64,000 bases of DNA from Ruegeria meonggei (GTDB taxonomy: Bacteria; Pseudomonadota; Alphaproteobacteria; Rhodobacterales; Rhodobacteraceae): positions 62,001 through 126,000 of the forward strand of contig NZ_FWFP01000006.1 in the NCBI RefSeq assembly GCF_900172215.1, given 5' to 3'. Made by a program: the position numbers and the translations under genes. Positions 8,297-15,670 of this stretch are shown here, one piece after another (position 1 is the first letter of the stretch; each line of letters begins with the position of its first letter). The notes under the pieces were generated by a model that was given only the letters and a program-made list of their open reading frames with translations, had not been told where the DNA came from and searched no databases.

Positions 8297-8412
8297 AAAC
8301 AAAAATTAACACGTATTGTTCATCCACGCAGCCCATTTGAACAGGGTATAAACTGGCAAGAGACCTCTACCGACCTAACTCACCTATTGGTGTTCTGACA
8401 GGGAGAACCAAC

Positions 8413-9345
8413 ATGACCATCAAACTGACACGCCGCGCGGCACTGGGTTCCGCCGCAGCTTTGCCCTTTGCCGCAGTCGCGGCACCGGTTCTAGCGGCCG
8501 GAGCTGAAACCAAGGCAAACTCGCCCATCGCCAAATCTTTTGCACTGGGAGATTTCACCGTCACAACCTTGCTGGATGGCAGCCTGCCCCGCGATGGCGC
8601 CCAAGAGATTTTTGGCGGTGGTGCCTCGGATGAGGATTTTGCCAAGGTTTCTGCGGACAACTTCATCTCGCCCGATGTGGCACAGTTCTTCTTCACTCCG
8701 ACGCTGGTCAATACCGGGTCCGAGCTGGTTCTGTTCGACACAGGTCTGGGCCAGGGAGGGATTCAGGCTGCGTTGGCGGATGCGGGTGTAACCCCTGATC
8801 AAATCGACGTTGTCGTTATCACCCACATGCATCCCGACCATATCGGCGGCATGACCACGAATGACGCGCCGACCTTCCCGAACGCGCGCTATGTAACCAC
8901 CGCACCCGAATATGATTTCTGGGCGGCACAGGATGCGGGAAACCGTGTTGGCGATCTGGTTGCGGCCAAGGTCACCCCCTTGGCTGAAAAGATGACCTTC
9001 CTTGACGATGGAGGAGAGGTGACCTCTGGCGTGACAGCCGTAGCTGCCCATGGGCACACACCGGGTCACACGGTCTATCATCTGGAAAGCAACGGCCAGC
9101 GGCTGATGCTGACGGCGGATCTGGCCAACCACTATGTCTGGTCCTTTGCACATCCCGAATGGGAGGTCCGCTTTGACATGGACAAGTCCGCGGCAACCGC
9201 ATCGCGGCGCAACGTGCTGGGCATGCTGGCCGCCGATAAAGTACCGATGATCGGCTATCATATGCCCTTCCCGGCTGCCGGATATGTCGAATCCCGTGGA
9301 GACGGGTTCCGTTTTGTGCCGGTCAGCTATCAGATGATGGGCTGA
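8413..9345 (+). CDS. Tat-exported metallo-beta-lactamase-fold hydrolase
   Basis: A 310-residue MBL-fold enzyme. The N-terminus has a twin-arginine-type LTRRAALG and an Ala-rich hydrophobic stretch to about residue 29, indicating export of the folded metalloprotein. The di-metal site is intact: HMHPDH (138-143, H138, H140, D142, H143), H219 in HGHTPGH, D236 in TADLANH, and H283. SD GGGAG precedes the ATG. The family includes lactonases, glyoxalase II-like and quorum-quenching enzymes; substrate unknown. A LuxI-type synthase lies some 49 kb away, so an acyl-homoserine-lactone substrate is possible but not supported further. Confidence 0.87.
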   Translation: MTIKLTRRAALGSAAALPFAAVAAPVLAAGAETKANSPIAKSFALGDFTVTTLLDGSLPRDGAQEIFGGGASDEDFAKVSADNFISPDVAQFFFTPTLVNTGSELVLFDTGLGQGGIQAALADAGVTPDQIDVVVITHMHPDHIGGMTTNDAPTFPNARYVTTAPEYDFWAAQDAGNRVGDLVAAKVTPLAEKMTFLDDGGEVTSGVTAVAAHGHTPGHTVYHLESNGQRLMLTADLANHYVWSFAHPEWEVRFDMDKSAATASRRNVLGMLAADKVPMIGYHMPFPAAGYVESRGDGFRFVPVSYQMMG

Positions 9346-9350
9346 GAGGG

Positions 9351-10679
9351 TTAGAACCCCGCATCCGGCCGCACTTTTGAACCATCCGTGAATCGGGAAA
9401 GGCGAAAGGCGGTCGGATCGACACAGGGTTTGGTTCCGGCAACCAGATCAGCCATCAGGCGGCCTGCGCCGGGGCCAATGCCAAAGCCGTGGCCGGAAAA
9501 ACCTGTTGCGATAAACATACCCTCAATTTGATCGACGCCCGAAATCACAGGGATAGCGTCTGGCGTGACATCGATCATCCCCGCCCAGCTTTGCACAATC
9601 TCTGTCTGTTCCAGCTCTGGTAAACCGCGCCGGGCATGCGCCCAAGCTTGTCGCAGAATCTTTTGCGAAGGTTCCGGATCAAGGATGCGGCAATGTTCGA
9701 ACGGGGTCACATCCGTCGGCAGCCAGGTGCGGTCTTGACCCGCCTCGACCGACCAGCGGCTTGACAACCGAAACCGTAACGACCGCCACTCGTGCGCCAA
9801 GGCAGGCAGAAACCGGGCGGCCAATCGAAAACTGTCAGGAACAAGATCCACAATGTTCTCGTGCCCCGAAGCGATGGTATATCCGCCATCCACGCGTTTT
9901 CGGATAGCGAACCCTTTGGACCAGAACGCAGCCTCGGGCCCATCAACTGGCGAAGTGCGCAGCACCGTGTTCATAACCTTGAGCTGCGGCAAATCGATAC
10001 CGGCATTTCCAGCAAACAACCGGGACCAGGCCCCACCGGCTAGAACGACCCAATCGCAAGCCACGCGCCCACGCTCGGTGACCACGCCGGCCACCCGACC
10101 CTCTTGCACGTCAAGGCTGCGCACCGCGCAGTTGGTCATCAGGACCGCACCCTTGTCGCGTGCGGCCTCGGCAATGGCGGGGGCTGCCCATTGCGGTTCG
10201 GCCCGGCCGTCCTGTGGCATATGCAGCGCGAAATTCAGCCCAACCCGGTTGTCCGGCACCAAAGCGTCCAGCTCAGAACCAGAGACAATCCTGGCACCCG
10301 TTTGCAACCCTTCCACATGGCGCGTCCAGCGCTCAAGCTCCTGACGTTCTTTCTCGTTTGCCGCGCCAAACACGATGCCGGAACGGGTATATCCAGTCTT
10401 GCGACTGATACGTTGATCCAACCCCTGCCAAAGGCCAAGCGATTGAACCATAAGGGGAACCTCGCGCGGGTCGCGCAGCCCCAGACGCACCCATCCCCAA
10501 TTGCGAGAGCTCTGCTCAGCGCCAATCTGGCCCTTTTCGCATAGCAGAACGGATGCCCCGCGTTCGGACAATTCCAACGCGGTGGAGGCCCCGATAATGC
10601 CACCGCCTATGACGGCGACATCCACGGATTTGGGAAGGGAATAGTCTGCTTCGACGGGGGTAGGTTTTGGGCCGGGCAT
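9351..10679 (-). CDS. FAD-dependent amino-acid/sarcosine-oxidase-like oxidoreductase (DAO family)
   Basis: A 442-residue flavoprotein that should oxidise an amine or amino acid. The FAD-binding Rossmann motif GGGIIGASTALELSERGA is near residues 22-39, followed by SSRNWGWVR, characteristic of this DadA/SoxB-like subfamily. A C-terminal FAD-contacting segment reads TGFSGHGFGIGPGAG near residue 400. The ATG at 10677-10679 follows an AGAG-type SD; a TTG immediately upstream is an alternative. It is convergent with the MBL-fold gene, five bases apart. No dedicated transporter or regulator sits beside it, so the substrate is open. Confidence 0.85.
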   Translation of the reverse strand: MPGPKPTPVEADYSLPKSVDVAVIGGGIIGASTALELSERGASVLLCEKGQIGAEQSSRNWGWVRLGLRDPREVPLMVQSLGLWQGLDQRISRKTGYTRSGIVFGAANEKERQELERWTRHVEGLQTGARIVSGSELDALVPDNRVGLNFALHMPQDGRAEPQWAAPAIAEAARDKGAVLMTNCAVRSLDVQEGRVAGVVTERGRVACDWVVLAGGAWSRLFAGNAGIDLPQLKVMNTVLRTSPVDGPEAAFWSKGFAIRKRVDGGYTIASGHENIVDLVPDSFRLAARFLPALAHEWRSLRFRLSSRWSVEAGQDRTWLPTDVTPFEHCRILDPEPSQKILRQAWAHARRGLPELEQTEIVQSWAGMIDVTPDAIPVISGVDQIEGMFIATGFSGHGFGIGPGAGRLMADLVAGTKPCVDPTAFRLSRFTDGSKVRPDAGF

Positions 10680-10839
10680 CAACCGCTCTTAACTTCATTG
10701 TCCAAACCCCAATGAAGGCGCGAGATGCGCGAACTGGCAACACGTCTTGCGATGTGCGTGTGACGATTTTCAGGTGATGTGGCTATCGCGCCAAACGCGC
10801 AGCTGAAAAGCCGCCGTTACCTGGTTCGAAATCCAATGA

Positions 10840-11133
10840 TCAAGCTGCGCCGCGAAATTCGGCCCATTTCTGTAGAAGCGCAGCCCCCAAGCCGCTTTCT
10901 TCAGAAACAGCATCCAGATCAATCTCTTCCTGTTCAGTCAGATCGGGAAAAACCTGTTCAGTCCGTGCTGCGACTTCGGCAGCGACCGGTTGCGCGGGCT
11001 CTTCGTCGGACTCTTCGCTGAAAAGGTCGGCAAGGGCTGAATCCAGCTTGGATTCATCCAGAGCGCGCCCTTCGGATTCCATGGCCTTGTATTTTAGCGG
11101 CGCGTGAAGCGGCTTGTCATATCCTTCATACAT
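10840..11133 (-). CDS. Small acidic hypothetical protein
   Basis: A 97-residue protein I do not recognise. The first 17 residues are basic/aromatic (MYEGYDKPLHAPLKYK). The rest is strongly acidic, with Glu/Asp runs near 39-45 and 66-75, and ends in a probable amphipathic helix (LLQKWAEF). No signal peptide, membrane helix or cysteine. The SD before the ATG is weak. It stands alone between the FAD oxidoreductase and nadE. Acidic composition and charge segregation suggest a real, possibly protein-binding gene, but no function is proposed. Confidence 0.5.
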   Translation of the reverse strand: MYEGYDKPLHAPLKYKAMESEGRALDESKLDSALADLFSEESDEEPAQPVAAEVAARTEQVFPDLTEQEEIDLDAVSEESGLGAALLQKWAEFRGAA

Positions 11134-11424
11134 AATAACACCAAATCGTTAACTCAGACATTCAACACAGGATGCGTCACATTCAGCCCCAGCTTGCATT
11201 CGCCGGAACACTAATAATCCAGCTCAAATGTGTCGCCCCGCCCCATATGAGGCGTCAATTAAGCTAAAATGTGGCAAAAAAATGTCGCAATTTCAAGGCG
11301 CCTGTTGTTCAGGAGCCAAGAAAGTCGTTAATACACCCCAGCCGGGAAACAATGGCCTTTTACAGGCCATCACTGGGCCCCTTGAGGAAACGAAAATCGC
11401 AGACTCCGGCGATTCCCGGTCCGC
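11134..11424. other. Gene-poor gap between the acidic ORF and nadE
   Basis: About 290 bases with only short open frames lacking family features. A 7-bp hairpin (ATGGCCT-TTTAC-AGGCCAT, 11352-11370) lies just downstream of nadE and might end its transcript, though no T-run follows on the minus strand. Confidence 0.4.
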
Positions 11425-13083
11425 TTAACCTTGGTCACGCCAGCGATTCACGATCGGATACCTGCGATCCAGCCAGAACGCCCGGCTGGTCAGACGCGTA
11501 CCCGGGGCGGATTGAAACCGCTTGTATTCGCTGATGTAGATCAGATGTTCGACACGGCGCGCGTCCGTTTCGTCAAAGCCGGCCGCAACACAATCAGCGA
11601 TCGATCCTTCTTGATCGACCAGAATATCCAGAATGGCGTCCAGAACCGGGTAATCCGGCAGGCTGTCGCTGTCTTTCTGATCCTCACGCAGTTCAGCACT
11701 TGGCGGTTTATCGATAACCGACGGCCGAATCACTTCAGCCGACGGCCCCATCATCCAATCCCGGTGATTTGCATTGCGCCAGCGGCAGGTCTCGAACACA
11801 CGCGTCTTGTACAGGTCCTTGATCGGATTGTAGCCGCCGTTCATATCGCCATAGATTGTGGCATATCCGACCGCGACCTCGGACTTGTTGCCGGTGGTCA
11901 GCAGCATCTCGCCGAATTTGTTCGAGATCGCCATCAGCAACAATCCACGCAACCGGGACTGGACATTCTCTTCGGTCAGATCCGCATCGCGCCCGGCAAA
12001 AAGCGGGGCCAGAGTCTGCGTCACCGCAGCCCGGCTGTCCGAGATTGGCACATAATCATAGTGAACGCCCAGCGCCTTGGCGACGGCTTCGGCGTCGTCC
12101 AGCGACGCCTGGCTGGTGTATTCAGAAGGCAGCATCACACAGCGCACGTTTTCTGCACCAATCGCATCCACCGCGATGGCAGCAACAAGCGCGGAATCAA
12201 CGCCGCCTGACAGCCCTAGCAAAGCCTTCTTGAACCCGGTCTTACCCATATAGTCGCGCAGGGATTGCACCATCGCGCGATAGTCCTGTTCCCATTCGTC
12301 CGGTTGCGGCACAATCTCGGCCGGTACGATGCGCCAGCCGTCATCACCGCGCTCAAGGTCGATATGAGTCACGGACTCGTCAAAAACGGGCATCCGAAAT
12401 GCCAGCTCTCCGCCCGGATTGAGACCAAAAGTGGCCCCGTCAAACACCTGATCGTCTTGCCCGCCAACCATATTGAGGTAGATCAACGGCAACCCGGTTT
12501 CGACCACGCGGGCCACCATATGGTTCAGGCGGATATCGTATTTATTGCGGAAATAGGGTGACCCGTTGGGGATCAACAGGAACTCGGCCCCGGTTTCCTC
12601 TAGTGTCTCGGCCACGTCAGGATGCCAGCTGTCCTCGCAAATCGGGCTTCCGATGCGCGAATTGCCAACAGAGTACGGGCCGCCCAGCGGGCCGGAATCG
12701 TACAGGCGCACCTCGTCAAACACTGTCTCGTTGGGCAGGTGATGTTTAAGGACCTTGCTGCCAATCCGCCCCCCCTTGAGGATCAGATAGGCGTTGAACA
12801 GGCTGTCGTCTTCGCACCACGGCCCGCCAATCGCCAAGACCGGACCGTCGGCGCATCGCGCGGCCACGGCTTCGACTGCGGCCATCGCAGCCCTGTAAAA
12901 GACCGGCTTCATCACCAGATCCTGGGTGTTGTAGCCGGTGATGAACATTTCGGGAAATGCCACCAGATCGGCCCCGGCGTCACGCGCTTGTTCCCAGGCC
13001 GCGAAGGCCATGGCTGCGTTGCCGTCAATATCCCCCACAATGGGGTTGAGTTGCGCCAGAGTGATGCGGAAACGGTCGGCCAT
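11425..13083 (-). CDS. nadE: Glutamine-dependent NAD+ synthetase
   Basis: A 552-residue two-domain enzyme making NAD+ from deamido-NAD+, ATP and glutamine. The N-terminal nitrilase-type glutaminase domain (about 1-260) has the Glu of FPEMFITG, the Lys in KHHLPN and the Cys in SPICEDSW. The C-terminal ammonia-dependent synthase has the PP-loop LSGGVDSALVA (near 293-303), followed by GNKSEVAVGY and the YGDMNGGYNP loop. Length matches the bacterial two-domain form. It appears monocistronic, divergent from the MORN-protein gene. Confidence 0.96.
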   Translation of the reverse strand: MADRFRITLAQLNPIVGDIDGNAAMAFAAWEQARDAGADLVAFPEMFITGYNTQDLVMKPVFYRAAMAAVEAVAARCADGPVLAIGGPWCEDDSLFNAYLILKGGRIGSKVLKHHLPNETVFDEVRLYDSGPLGGPYSVGNSRIGSPICEDSWHPDVAETLEETGAEFLLIPNGSPYFRNKYDIRLNHMVARVVETGLPLIYLNMVGGQDDQVFDGATFGLNPGGELAFRMPVFDESVTHIDLERGDDGWRIVPAEIVPQPDEWEQDYRAMVQSLRDYMGKTGFKKALLGLSGGVDSALVAAIAVDAIGAENVRCVMLPSEYTSQASLDDAEAVAKALGVHYDYVPISDSRAAVTQTLAPLFAGRDADLTEENVQSRLRGLLLMAISNKFGEMLLTTGNKSEVAVGYATIYGDMNGGYNPIKDLYKTRVFETCRWRNANHRDWMMGPSAEVIRPSVIDKPPSAELREDQKDSDSLPDYPVLDAILDILVDQEGSIADCVAAGFDETDARRVEHLIYISEYKRFQSAPGTRLTSRAFWLDRRYPIVNRWRDQG

Positions 13084-13230
13084 GCTGCCCTCTTGCCCTC
13101 GTCAGTCTTACTGCCATTTAGCAGATCGTTGCGCGAGTGAAAGGCAAATGCGGCAAAAGCCGTTGCTCTGCCCCCGCCTGTACCTTAGTTTTGCGCAAAA
13201 GGATGACCCCCCGGGCAGGCAGGAACGATC

Positions 13231-14706
13231 ATGACAGCATTCCGCATTTCAATTGCCGCAACCGCGATCGCACTGATCGCCTCGTATGCGACTGCTCAGA
13301 GTGATCAGGTGATCGTCAAGGATGACGAGGTTGGCGGCGTCTATGAAGGTACCTTCGAAAATGGCTTGCGCCACGGAACCGGCAGCTACCGGCTGCCCAA
13401 CGGGTTCCTGTATGAAGGTGAATGGGTCAATGGTGAGATCCAGGGACAGGGGGTAACCCACTACCCGAACGGCGCGATATACGAAGGGATGTTCGCCAAG
13501 GGTCAGCCCGAGGGGCAGGGCAAGATCATCTATGCCGATGGCAGCACCTATGAGGGCGAATGGTCCAACGGATCGGTCAACGGCACGGGCATTGCCCAAT
13601 ATGCCAACGGAATCCGCTATGAGGGCGGGTTTCAGGATGCACGCCATCACGGCAAGGGCGTGATGACCGTTCCCAGCGGTTACAGCTATGACGGCGACTG
13701 GGTCAGCGGCATCAAACAAGGCAAAGGCAAAATAACCTACTCGGAAGGTGGCGTTTATGAGGGCGACATCAAAGACGGCCTGCGCCACGGTCAGGGCACT
13801 CTGACCGAGCCCGACATCATGACCTATGTCGGCGATTGGGTCGACGACCGCATGACAGGCAACGGGCGGCTGTCATTTGTCAATGGCGACGTTTTCGAAG
13901 GTGCCCTGGTCGATGGGCGCCGCCAAAATGGCAAAATCGTTTTTGCAAATGGCGACGTTTATGAAGGCGAATTTGCTGACGATGCCCGCAATGGTCAGGG
14001 TGTATACACCGGCACTGACGGCTTTGTTTACGTCGGAGAATGGGCCAATGGTCAGATCGAAGGCCTGGGTGAGATGACCTATCCGGACGGGGCGATTTAT
14101 GTTGGCGATTTCCAAGCGGATCTAGCCGAAGGTAAAGGCCGGATCACTTACACGGACGGCTCCACCTATGAGGGCGACTGGATCGCCGGTGTGATCGAAG
14201 GTCAGGGCGTTTCGACCTATCCCAACGGTACGGTTTACAAAGGGCAGTTCAAAAACGCCAAAAACCACGGAAAAGGTGTTCTGACACTTGCCAGCGGGTA
14301 CAGCTACGAAGGCGACTGGATTGGCGGTTTGAAGCAAGGCAAGGGTATGGCGACCTATCCGGACGGGACCGTCTATTCCGGAGATTTTCAAGAAGGTAAA
14401 CGCCACGGTCAGGGCGAGATCGTCATGGCCAACGGGTTCAGCTTTTCCGGTCAATGGACCGAAGGCAAGATCACCGGCCAGGGGGTTGCGACCTATCCCA
14501 GTGGCGATGTGTACGTAGGCAGCTTTGTGGATGCAAAACGGCAAGGCAACGGCACCATGCGTTATGCCAATGGCCAAGAAGAAACCGGCGTCTGGGACAA
14601 CAACAAGATCGCAGCGCCAGACAATGCCGATGCAACGCCCGGCGCGACCGAACCTGCCGAGGTCCCCGAACCGGTGCCGTCTGACGCCGAAACCCCCGAC
14701 GGTTAA
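13231..14706 (+). CDS. Exported MORN-repeat protein with 18 repeats
   Basis: A 491-residue protein with a signal peptide (about 1-22) followed by tandem 23-residue MORN repeats (consensus YEGxWxxGxxxGxGxxxxxxG) from residue 37 to 449, with a decayed copy (ETGVWDNNK) after them. The aromatic after YEG alternates Phe and Trp, giving a 46-residue period. Repeats 1-9 align one to one with repeats 10-18, so the array arose by block duplication. The tail is Pro/Glu/Ala-rich and low-complexity. MORN arrays bind lipids or proteins in eukaryotes; bacterial secreted members have no settled role. Monocistronic; convergent with an SDR gene. Confidence 0.85.
   Translation: MTAFRISIAATAIALIASYATAQSDQVIVKDDEVGGVYEGTFENGLRHGTGSYRLPNGFLYEGEWVNGEIQGQGVTHYPNGAIYEGMFAKGQPEGQGKIIYADGSTYEGEWSNGSVNGTGIAQYANGIRYEGGFQDARHHGKGVMTVPSGYSYDGDWVSGIKQGKGKITYSEGGVYEGDIKDGLRHGQGTLTEPDIMTYVGDWVDDRMTGNGRLSFVNGDVFEGALVDGRRQNGKIVFANGDVYEGEFADDARNGQGVYTGTDGFVYVGEWANGQIEGLGEMTYPDGAIYVGDFQADLAEGKGRITYTDGSTYEGDWIAGVIEGQGVSTYPNGTVYKGQFKNAKNHGKGVLTLASGYSYEGDWIGGLKQGKGMATYPDGTVYSGDFQEGKRHGQGEIVMANGFSFSGQWTEGKITGQGVATYPSGDVYVGSFVDAKRQGNGTMRYANGQEETGVWDNNKIAAPDNADATPGATEPAEVPEPVPSDAETPDG
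13339..14577 (+). repeat. Two tandem nine-unit MORN blocks
   Basis: Block A (residues 37-242, nt 13339-13956) and block B (residues 243-449, nt 13957-14577) each hold nine MORN units. The strongest matches are units 5/14 (both end HHGKG- or NHGKG-type then SGY), 6/15 (SYxGDWxxGxKQGKG) and 7/16 (RHGQG). The ninth unit of block A is one residue short. Confidence 0.75.
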
Positions 14707-14716
14707 GGTCAGCAGC

Positions 14717-15382
14717 TTACCAGGGTACTGGCTTCCCCTCCCAATCGTAAAAACCGCCCGTATCCGCCGGGGACAGGTCCTGCATCACGCCTAACAGGTT
14801 TGCGGCCGCGTCTTCAGGCTCAACCGCTGGATGGCGACCAAGATACTTGCGGGTGAATTCAGTTTTGACCGTTCCGGGGTGCAGGGCGACACAGATCGCG
14901 TGCTTATGGGTCCGCGTCAGTTCGATTGCCGCCGTGCGGACAATCTGGTTCACAGCAGCCTTTGCGGCGCGATAGCTGATCCAACCGCCCAGTCGGTTGT
15001 CGCCAATTGACCCAACGCGCGCCGACAAAACGGCAAACACGGCGCGACGATCGCGGGGCAGCAAACGCGCGGCGTGGCGCAGAACCAAGGCCGGGCCCAC
15101 TGCGTTCAACGCGAACTGGTCCATCATCGCAGATGCCGAGACCGCGCGCAGGCTCTTTTCCGGTGCGGTGCCTGCGATCTCCAATGCGCCGGATGCGACG
15201 AGGATCAGATCAAACGGTCCCTCCAATGCCCGCAGTGCCCGGTCAACGCCGTCGGGGTCGGTCAGGTCAAATCCATCGGCTGAACGGGACAAGCCGCGCA
15301 CCGCAACCCCCTGCCCGTCCAGGCTGTGGCTCAGCGCTTGTCCGATTCCCCCAGTTGCGCCGATGATCAATGCGTTGTTCAT
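14717..15382 (-). CDS. SDR-family oxidoreductase (C-factor-like)
   Basis: A 221-residue short-chain dehydrogenase. The nucleotide-binding motif is GATGGIG (8-14), and the catalytic region has Ser in LSARVGS and YRAAK with the Tyr/Lys pair. SARVGSIGDN followed by YRAAKAAVN is typical of the CsgA/C-factor-like branch. The frame continues upstream to 15529, but that part would run through the leuA leader region; the ATG at 15380-15382 aligns with the family start at the Rossmann motif. Substrate unknown. Confidence 0.83.
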   Translation of the reverse strand: MNNALIIGATGGIGQALSHSLDGQGVAVRGLSRSADGFDLTDPDGVDRALRALEGPFDLILVASGALEIAGTAPEKSLRAVSASAMMDQFALNAVGPALVLRHAARLLPRDRRAVFAVLSARVGSIGDNRLGGWISYRAAKAAVNQIVRTAAIELTRTHKHAICVALHPGTVKTEFTRKYLGRHPAVEPEDAAANLLGVMQDLSPADTGGFYDWEGKPVPW

Positions 15383-15505
15383 GCCGAAACAGTTAGCGGC
15401 CCTGCCCAAAGGGTCAACAATTGGGTCCAAAAGAAGCCCTTTGGGCGAGATCAGACCGTAAAATGGTCTTTTCATTCCAGACGGGCTCTGTATACATTCT
15501 GCCCC

Positions 15506-15592
15506 ATGATCAACCGCGCAGATATCCATTTTGCCGACACCGCCCTTTGCGGTGCGTCGCTGCGTGGCCTACTGATCCTAATCCGCCTCTGA
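15506..15592 (+). CDS. leuA leader peptide (28 codons, leucine/isoleucine-rich end)
   Basis: A short ORF just before leuA whose last ten codons encode L-R-G-L-L-I-L-I-R-L: five Leu, including two CTA codons that are rare in this GC-rich genome, plus two Ile. This is the expected design of a branched-chain amino-acid leader: leucine shortage stalls the ribosome near the end. It stops 78 bp before leuA, and its stop codon lies inside the left arm of a 10-bp perfect hairpin. A possible promoter (-10 TATACAT near 15492) precedes it. No strong SD is visible. Confidence 0.75.
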   Translation: MINRADIHFADTALCGASLRGLLILIRL

Positions 15593-15637
15593 GCGTGCCA
15601 TCCGGCGCGCCCGCTCAGAGGAGGACGCCCGCGCGCC
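15586..15637 (+). promoter_or_regulatory. Candidate leuA attenuator: two competing hairpins
   Basis: CCTCTGAGCG (15586-15595) pairs perfectly with CGCTCAGAGG (15612-15621). GGCGCGC (15604-15610), in the loop of that hairpin, can instead pair with GCGCGCC (15631-15637). The two would be a pseudoknot if both formed, so they are effectively alternatives. A ribosome stalled on the Leu codons would cover the first left arm. Only a weak T-stretch follows, so transcriptional or translational attenuation remains open. Confidence 0.6.
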
Positions 15638-15670
15638 ATTGGCTTTAGGACAGACAAGAAAGAGATTCCC

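Noticed and set aside
10821-10836. tRNA T-arm-like TGGTTCGAAATCCA
   Set aside because: No matching D-arm, anticodon arm or acceptor stem within range, so not a tRNA or clear tRNA remnant.
15383-15529. 49-codon N-terminal extension of the SDR before leuA
   Set aside because: Overlaps the leuA leader on the other strand and precedes the Rossmann motif that normally starts the family.
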